Below, piece by piece: positions 30,692 to 34,953 of a DNA stretch of 34,953 nucleotides. Made by a program: the position numbers and the translations under genes. The notes under the pieces were generated by a model. It saw only the letters and a list, made by a program, of their open reading frames with translations. It was not told the DNA's origin and did not search any database. Location of the stretch: positions 1 through 34,953 of IMG/VR virus record IMGVR_UViG_3300028837_001745, one strand, 5' to 3'. The DNA comes from a virus. The number at the start of each line of letters is the position of its first letter. The first letter of the stretch is position 1.

Positions 30692-31285
30692 TTATTGTAC
30701 AGTAGCAGTTGCCTCTACTCCTGCAATTGCTGATTCAAAAACCAATATTTCGCCAGTAACTAAATTTGGTACTTTATGAATATAATAAGAATTGTTGGAT
30801 GTATAAGTTTTTGTAGTTTTTGGTTTAACTGTAAGACTTGCAAATACAGCTGTACTTTTAATATTTGCACCACCATCAGGTGTCGGTGGCGTAGTATTAA
30901 TTTTATAAGTATAACTTAATTTTGATATAACAGAAGTCACCGGAGCAGTTACATTATATTCAGGATTTGTGGCATTACTAATGGTCTGTGATAGTCCTAC
31001 AACATAATGATGCGGAGTATCAGCTGGCATTGTAACTGTTACTGTTGATCCGGATCTTGTTAAAGTTGCAACATCTGTTATATGTTTTTCTATTGTTTTA
31101 TTTTCTAGCGTCTCATATACGGAGCCATCTTTACTTGATAAAAGATATGCTTTTGGTATAATTGCTCCGCTTATACCTGTTGTAGTCATAAACCTTACTC
31201 TCGTTGATTTTTCAATTGCGAAGACGTTTGCATTGATTATAAACATAAAAATGAATAGAATTATTTGTAATTGTAATTTTCTCAT
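30692..31285 (-). CDS. Secreted copy of the baseplate J beta domain (moron)
   Basis: 197 residues. Residues 1-23 are a Sec signal peptide (KLQLQIILFIFMFIINAN, then VFA as the cleavage site). From residue 35 to the end at 197 it aligns with residues about 92-245 of this phage's baseplate J (TTTGISG with TATGIAG, down to ATATVQ). The central 80 residues (DVATLT to KSTAVFAS) are about 90 percent identical. It thus looks like a domain taken from the tail and targeted for export. An AAAGGAG site precedes the ATG. Confidence 0.8.
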   Translation of the reverse strand: MRKLQLQIILFIFMFIINANVFAIEKSTRVRFMTTTGISGAIIPKAYLLSSKDGSVYETLENKTIEKHITDVATLTRSGSTVTVTMPADTPHHYVVGLSQTISNATNPEYNVTAPVTSVISKLSYTYKINTTPPTPDGGANIKSTAVFASLTVKPKTTKTYTSNNSYYIHKVPNLVTGEILVFESAIAGVEATATVQ

Positions 31286-31336
31286 AAAATTCTCCTTTAA
31301 TTGATTGATTAATTTATTAATATTTACACGAAATTA

Positions 31337-31369
31337 CTATAACATACAAACCTTAAGGAAACCTTAAAT
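31337..31369 (-). promoter_or_regulatory. OmpR/PmrA-type direct-repeat promoter for the secreted genes
   Basis: Read on the minus strand: TTTAAG (31369-31364), 5 nt, CTTAAG (31358-31353), 10 nt, then TATAGT (31342-31337). There is no -35 hexamer; the two half-sites sit in its place. This matches the PmrA box YTTAAK-N5-YTTAAK and the usual 10-bp distance of such boxes from the -10. Start expected near 31330, about 45 nt before the ATG. Confidence 0.65.
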
Positions 31370-31484
31370 GAGTTGAATAAATATTAATATATTAATAAAT
31401 ACTTTCAATTTGCGAATTTTATTTAAATAAAGTATTACTGTGACCTGTGGATTACATTAACAGAATGGTTTTCGCAGTAAGCCG

Positions 31485-31620
31485 CTTAGTGTAGAATTGA
31501 ACTAGTTAAGTGTTGTTTTTTGGGTAATTAAGTGTAGCGTTTTTATTAAGTGTAGCAATAAGCCTATTTAAGTGTAGCGTTTTTGGTTATTAAGTGTAGA
31601 AAAAATATAATTAAGTGTAG
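31485..31620 (+). repeat. Phased iterons (TTAAGTGTAG), seven copies
   Basis: Perfect copies at 31528, 31546, 31568, 31590 and 31611; degenerate copies near 31485 and 31506. Spacing is 18-22 bp, mostly 21-22, i.e. two helical turns, so the copies face the same side of the DNA. A DnaA-box-like TGTGGATTA lies at about 31445 and two perfect boxes at 31833-31852. The layout is that of an iteron replication origin or of a large regulatory array. Confidence 0.8.
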
Positions 31621-31641
31621 AAAATTTAGTTGGACTGTGAA

Positions 31642-31702
31642 TACGCAAATTGCGCACTTAAACTACGCAGGCTACGCAAATTGCGCACTTGAACTACGCA
31701 AA
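31642..31702 (+). repeat. Two 31-bp direct repeats (TACGCAAATTGCGCACTT...)
   Basis: TACGCAAATTGCGCACTT begins at 31642 and again at 31673. Each is followed by AACTACGCA after one variable base. The copies share the centre GCAAATTGC, itself near-palindromic. They lie between the iterons and the hairpins at 31725 and 31772. Confidence 0.75.
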
Positions 31703-31724
31703 CCGTTCATAGATTATTCTTAGC

Positions 31725-31807
31725 GAGTAAAAAGGTACAATGCATGTACTTTTTTACTCTCTAAATTTTATGGTGTTTTAGGGGTTAAATTTTTGACCTA
31801 AAACACC
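31725..31807 (+). terminator. Two strong hairpins in the non-coding region
   Basis: The first, 31725-31759, is a 15-bp stem with one G-T pair and loop ATGCA. The second, 31772-31807, is an 11-bp perfect stem GGTGTTTTAGG / CCTAAAACACC with a 14-nt loop, followed by TTTAAATTT. Either could end transcription or be part of an origin structure. They separate the iterons from module 4. Confidence 0.55.
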
Positions 31808-31832
31808 TTTAAATTTATAAAAATATTTTGCC

Positions 31833-31884
31833 TGTGGATAACCTGTGGATAACTCTTGAGTTTAAGCAAAATAATCGATATACT
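31833..31884 (+). promoter_or_regulatory. DnaA-box late promoter module 4 (two boxes)
   Basis: Boxes TGTGGATAA at 31833-31841 and 31844-31852, a 3-nt gap, TTGAGT at 31856-31861, 17 bp, and TATACT at 31879-31884, the best -10 of the four modules. Drives 31919-34953 and is close to the iteron array. Confidence 0.85.
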
Positions 31885-31918
31885 ATAAGCATCTGTTCAA
31901 GCAAAATAGGACAAAATT

Positions 31919-32215
31919 ATGGCAAAATTATTAGATAATGTTTCTGTTGATACTGACGGTACACCGGATCTGGGAGATGGCGCAGGCAGAGGTTTGGCAA
32001 TTTGGGCAACTACATGGGGTAGCGGAACAGTTACTATTCAGATTTCACCTGATAATAAAGTTACTTGGGTTACGGCTACTATAGGTGGCAATCCAGCAGC
32101 ATTTACGGCTAATGCTGTTAGATATATTATAAAAATCGGCCAAGGGCAATGGATTAGAGCCACATTAACTGGCTCAAGCGGGGCGGTTGATGTTAATGCT
32201 GAGACATTTCAGTAA
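31919..32215 (+). CDS. Small virion-type beta protein (98 aa)
   Basis: 98 residues, Gly/Thr-rich, with GRGLAIWATTWGSGTVTIQI then VRYIIKIGQGQWIRATL. Single-domain beta proteins of this type occur before phage tail fibres and may be decoration or fibre-base proteins. No family assigned. Its stop overlaps the next ATG (TAATG). Confidence 0.55.
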   Translation: MAKLLDNVSVDTDGTPDLGDGAGRGLAIWATTWGSGTVTIQISPDNKVTWVTATIGGNPAAFTANAVRYIIKIGQGQWIRATLTGSSGAVDVNAETFQ

Positions 32216-32367
32216 TGGAACTAGATAATTTAATAACCGATATCATGGCTGAAGATTTAATTATTGATCTTCTAGGCGGCGGTGGCGATGAAGATGTATT
32301 CAATATGGAGCTTGAAAATGGTAATGATATGCTTAAAGAAGATTATGGCTTTATGTTATTAGGTTAA
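32215..32367 (+). CDS. Small acidic protein (50 aa)
   Basis: The ATG overlaps the previous stop. Very acidic, 50 residues, with a GGGGDED stretch and many Met and Leu. It lacks a strong ribosome binding site, so coupling to the upstream gene is likely. Unknown function. Confidence 0.5.
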   Translation: MELDNLITDIMAEDLIIDLLGGGGDEDVFNMELENGNDMLKEDYGFMLLG

Positions 32368-32390
32368 AAAAAAATAGTGAGGATAATAAG

Positions 32391-34953
32391 ATGGCAGATA
32401 AGAAATGGTCAGAATTTCCAGCAGTAACTACGTTTAACGACACTGATTTATGTTCGGTAGTTAGGCCTGGCGATCCGTCTTCGACAGCTAATAAAAAAAT
32501 TACAGGCTTAAATTTCAGAAATACTGTAGCTGGTGAACTTTATGTCAGCAATAATTTTTACAATGGCATAGTGATTGAAACGATTGAAACTACTGTAATC
32601 GAAAGCGGCGGAAATGTTTATCTAACTTTGCAGAAGGCTGGCACTGGTGATCTAACTATACAATTTGGTAATAAACGATATATTTTTGATTGTACGCCAG
32701 CAGCGCAAATTCAATTAACCGCTGGTTCTGATACTGCGCCAACTACTAATTATACCTATATCATCGAAAATGGGGGCAGTCCTATTTTGCAAGTAAGCAC
32801 TACTGGTTGGCCGGCAATCGAATATGCTGCTATTGCGATTAGTGTTGTACAAACTGCCGCTAGTGTTGCTTTAGATAAAGTATATATGCATTGGGACTGG
32901 ACAGACCATATTTATGATGTTAATGATCAGGGTGGCTTAACACATCTTCAAAAGAAATTCAGACAGCAAAATGCAGACTGGAGAAGCGGAGTAGCACCAA
33001 CATTGACGATTACGCCACAAGGGGCTGCGCCAGATGATCTAATATTTACCTCTACTAGCGGAATAGTTTATCGGCTACATGAGGATAATTTTCCGGCTTT
33101 TACGGGTACGCCAGATCTATTTGTTACTAATGATAGCACTACACCATACAATAAAATCGATGATCTAAATGTTTTACTGACAGATAGCGAAGGAAATAGC
33201 ATGACTGATAAACGATTTAGTCTTGTTATTTGGGGTGCGATTAGTGAAAATACCGGAGATTGTAAGTTATTTGTTAATCTGCCATCAAGCACATATACAA
33301 AAAATGATGAGGCTATCGCTGATATTTTCAAATATTCTAATTACAATATTCCGGCTGACTTTAAGGGTGTAGGATTTCTTATAGCTAGATATACTTTGCG
33401 TCATCAATCATTGGCAAGCGGCACTTGGACATTATTAGATACAGATGATTTAAGAGGTCAGTACCCAGCTAATATTGCTGGCGGTGGAGGAATAAGTACA
33501 ACGACAGAATTTTCAGACAATCAGTTTAAAATATATAATGTTACTGATAGCACGAAAGAGCTTGTATTTGATCTAAGCGGAATGCCTACAGCTACTGCGA
33601 GGACGCTTACAATAAAGGCAAATGCTACTATTGATCAAGATTTAGCGACCACTTTTGCACCTACTTTTGCTGGTTTAACATTGTCAAATTTAACTGTTGC
33701 CGGCGGAATTGTCCAGACTGATGGTAGCGGGGTTTTTTCATCTAGCGTAACATTGCCAGATGGCACATTAGCTACAACACAAACTCCTGGAGATGATACG
33801 ACAAAAGTAGCTACAACGGCTTTTGTAGCCGCAGCTGTTGGGGTTGAAAATTTATGGGACAGAGTGACGGGAACACCGAATTATGTAATTCCACATACTA
33901 TTACTGATGATGTTGGTGCTACAGCTGTTAGAATTGTTAAAGAATGGGTAACGGATATCGAATCAACAAACATGCCTACTGTTGGTGGTACATCGATTAA
34001 TGCTAATAGCGTACTAGATTTAACAAGTGGAGAGGTTAGTCAATTAGCAAATATAGATACAACGACAATTTCTGCAAATCAGTGGCAATATGTAGGAGCA
34101 CTTAATCAGAATTTAACAACAACTAGTAACGTCGTTTTTGCTCAAGCAAAATTAAACAATCTTACAGCAGGACAACGTCTATGTGCACATAGTTCAGCTA
34201 AAGTTATCAGTAGTGTTGCAACACTATCTTCTTTTATAGGCGGTACGGCAAATCAAATAATTGTTGCTGATACGACCGGAGGAGTTACATTATCAACACC
34301 TCAAGATATTCACACAGGAGCACAACCAACATTTACTCAAGTTACATTAAGCACTGAGCCTGATGTAGATACAGAGGCTGCAACTAAAAAATATGTAGAC
34401 GATCATCCTGTAGCAAATTTATTAGAACAATCTAATGTTTTTTATGCTGCTACGGCAGGGAATGATGGAAATACGGGTAAAAACGTAGCATATCCATTTT
34501 TAACTGATACAGCAGCAATTACGGCTGCTGATGCATTATCACCTACAGAAACAACTCAAATTAAAGTTGAATTATTAAATGATGGAGTATTTGATGTTTT
34601 TAATTTAAATGTCAAACCATGGATTAATATTGATGCGCCAACCAGTTTTATTTATGGTCTTAATGGAAGTGTTATTGGTGATAATAATATTATAAATATT
34701 GGCACAGCTAGACTGTCTGGTGGCACTGGGACAACGATTGGTAAATTAGGCGTTGGTCAATCTTTTTTTAGTGCTAATAAACTTTATCATACTACAGGAG
34801 GCCTAACTCCTCTTTTATTGCAAGTAAGTGGCGGAGTTTTATTTTCAAAGGTTGATTATTTTAAACCGCAGGTAATTACTGATGAAGCGATTAAAGTAAA
34901 CGGTGGTTATATCTTCAATTATAGCCAATGGATTGCTGGCAAAATAAATATTG
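32391..34953 (+). CDS. Long tail fibre or spike protein (partial, runs off the window)
   Basis: ATG 32391 follows GAGGATAATAAG; open to the window end, at least 854 residues. The N-terminal half is a beta region that may attach to the baseplate. The middle has fibre landmarks: TPGDDTTKVATTAFVAAAVG and later EPDVDTEAATKKYVDDH, modules seen in phage tail fibres. From about residue 680 (AATAGNDGNTGKNVAYPFLT, then INIDAPTSFIYGLNGSVIGD) it takes on a parallel beta-helix pattern typical of tailspike or pectate-lyase-like receptor-binding domains. The C-terminus lies outside the window. Confidence 0.82.
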   Translation, partial: MADKKWSEFPAVTTFNDTDLCSVVRPGDPSSTANKKITGLNFRNTVAGELYVSNNFYNGIVIETIETTVIESGGNVYLTLQKAGTGDLTIQFGNKRYIFDCTPAAQIQLTAGSDTAPTTNYTYIIENGGSPILQVSTTGWPAIEYAAIAISVVQTAASVALDKVYMHWDWTDHIYDVNDQGGLTHLQKKFRQQNADWRSGVAPTLTITPQGAAPDDLIFTSTSGIVYRLHEDNFPAFTGTPDLFVTNDSTTPYNKIDDLNVLLTDSEGNSMTDKRFSLVIWGAISENTGDCKLFVNLPSSTYTKNDEAIADIFKYSNYNIPADFKGVGFLIARYTLRHQSLASGTWTLLDTDDLRGQYPANIAGGGGISTTTEFSDNQFKIYNVTDSTKELVFDLSGMPTATARTLTIKANATIDQDLATTFAPTFAGLTLSNLTVAGGIVQTDGSGVFSSSVTLPDGTLATTQTPGDDTTKVATTAFVAAAVGVENLWDRVTGTPNYVIPHTITDDVGATAVRIVKEWVTDIESTNMPTVGGTSINANSVLDLTSGEVSQLANIDTTTISANQWQYVGALNQNLTTTSNVVFAQAKLNNLTAGQRLCAHSSAKVISSVATLSSFIGGTANQIIVADTTGGVTLSTPQDIHTGAQPTFTQVTLSTEPDVDTEAATKKYVDDHPVANLLEQSNVFYAATAGNDGNTGKNVAYPFLTDTAAITAADALSPTETTQIKVELLNDGVFDVFNLNVKPWINIDAPTSFIYGLNGSVIGDNNIINIGTARLSGGTGTTIGKLGVGQSFFSANKLYHTTGGLTPLLLQVSGGVLFSKVDYFKPQVITDEAIKVNGGYIFNYSQWIAGKINI

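Noticed and set aside
31445-31453. Single DnaA-box-like TGTGGATTA
   Set aside because: One mismatch, no partner box, and no -35/-10 at the module spacing, so it is not counted as a fifth module.

Overview
The window is part of an AT-rich tailed-phage genome, most likely a prophage or temperate phage of a Gram-negative bacterium. It encodes a myovirus with an HK97-type head and a Mu-like contractile tail. The structural genes follow the Mu-like order: small terminase, large terminase, portal, Mu F-like head morphogenesis protein, HK97 prohead protease, capsid, connector genes, tail terminator, DUF2635, sheath, tube remnant, tail assembly chaperone with a -1 frameshift, tape measure, DNA-circularisation protein, hub, spike, gp46, baseplate J (gp47), gp48 and fibres. 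No integrase, repressor, replication or lysis gene was recognised here, so those modules lie outside the window. The host cannot be named. An ankyrin-repeat gene, the low GC and a PmrA-like direct repeat would fit a host-associated (for example Legionellales-like) bacterium, but this is weak inference.

Layout. 1-1301: small accessory genes. 1405-2949: terminase genes. 2996-5563: an accessory run of small genes behind a consensus promoter that carries a perfect palindrome in its spacer. 5591-7722: portal and head morphogenesis. 7723-12998: a second accessory island with iterated repeats, an initiator-type tRNA, a degenerate tRNA-like gene, tRNA-Gln, about 18 small genes, a 104-nt tRNA-like RNA, and a candidate small RNA ending in a strong terminator. 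13049-13366 (minus): a small head-protease-associated gene. 13529-19538: protease, capsid, connectors and tail terminator. 19662-28771: contractile tail and baseplate, with a Tad2/DUF2829-like anti-Thoeris candidate inserted. 28860-30074: tail fibre. 30085-31285 (minus): two secreted-protein morons. 31286-31918: a long non-coding region with phased iterons and hairpins. 31919-34953: a small virion-like gene, a small acidic ORF and a very long tail fibre running off the end.

Regulation. Four late transcription units (starting at 13529, 19662, 28860 and 31919) share one promoter module. Two or three perfect DnaA-box 9-mers (TGTGGATAA), 11-12 bp apart, end exactly 3 nt before a TTGA-type -35, followed by 17 bp and a -10. 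This suggests that host DnaA, or a phage protein using the same site, controls late transcription.

The most unusual gene is the minus-strand ORF 30692-31285. It is a Sec signal peptide fused to a near copy of an internal domain of this phage's own baseplate J protein, preceded by an OmpR/PmrA-type direct-repeat promoter.

Integrity. Several structural genes (large terminase, portal, the ORF at 16329, sheath/tube, circularisation/hub) are interrupted, and most appear to lack internal or junction segments rather than just single bases. Either this is a decaying prophage or the assembly has collapsed segments.
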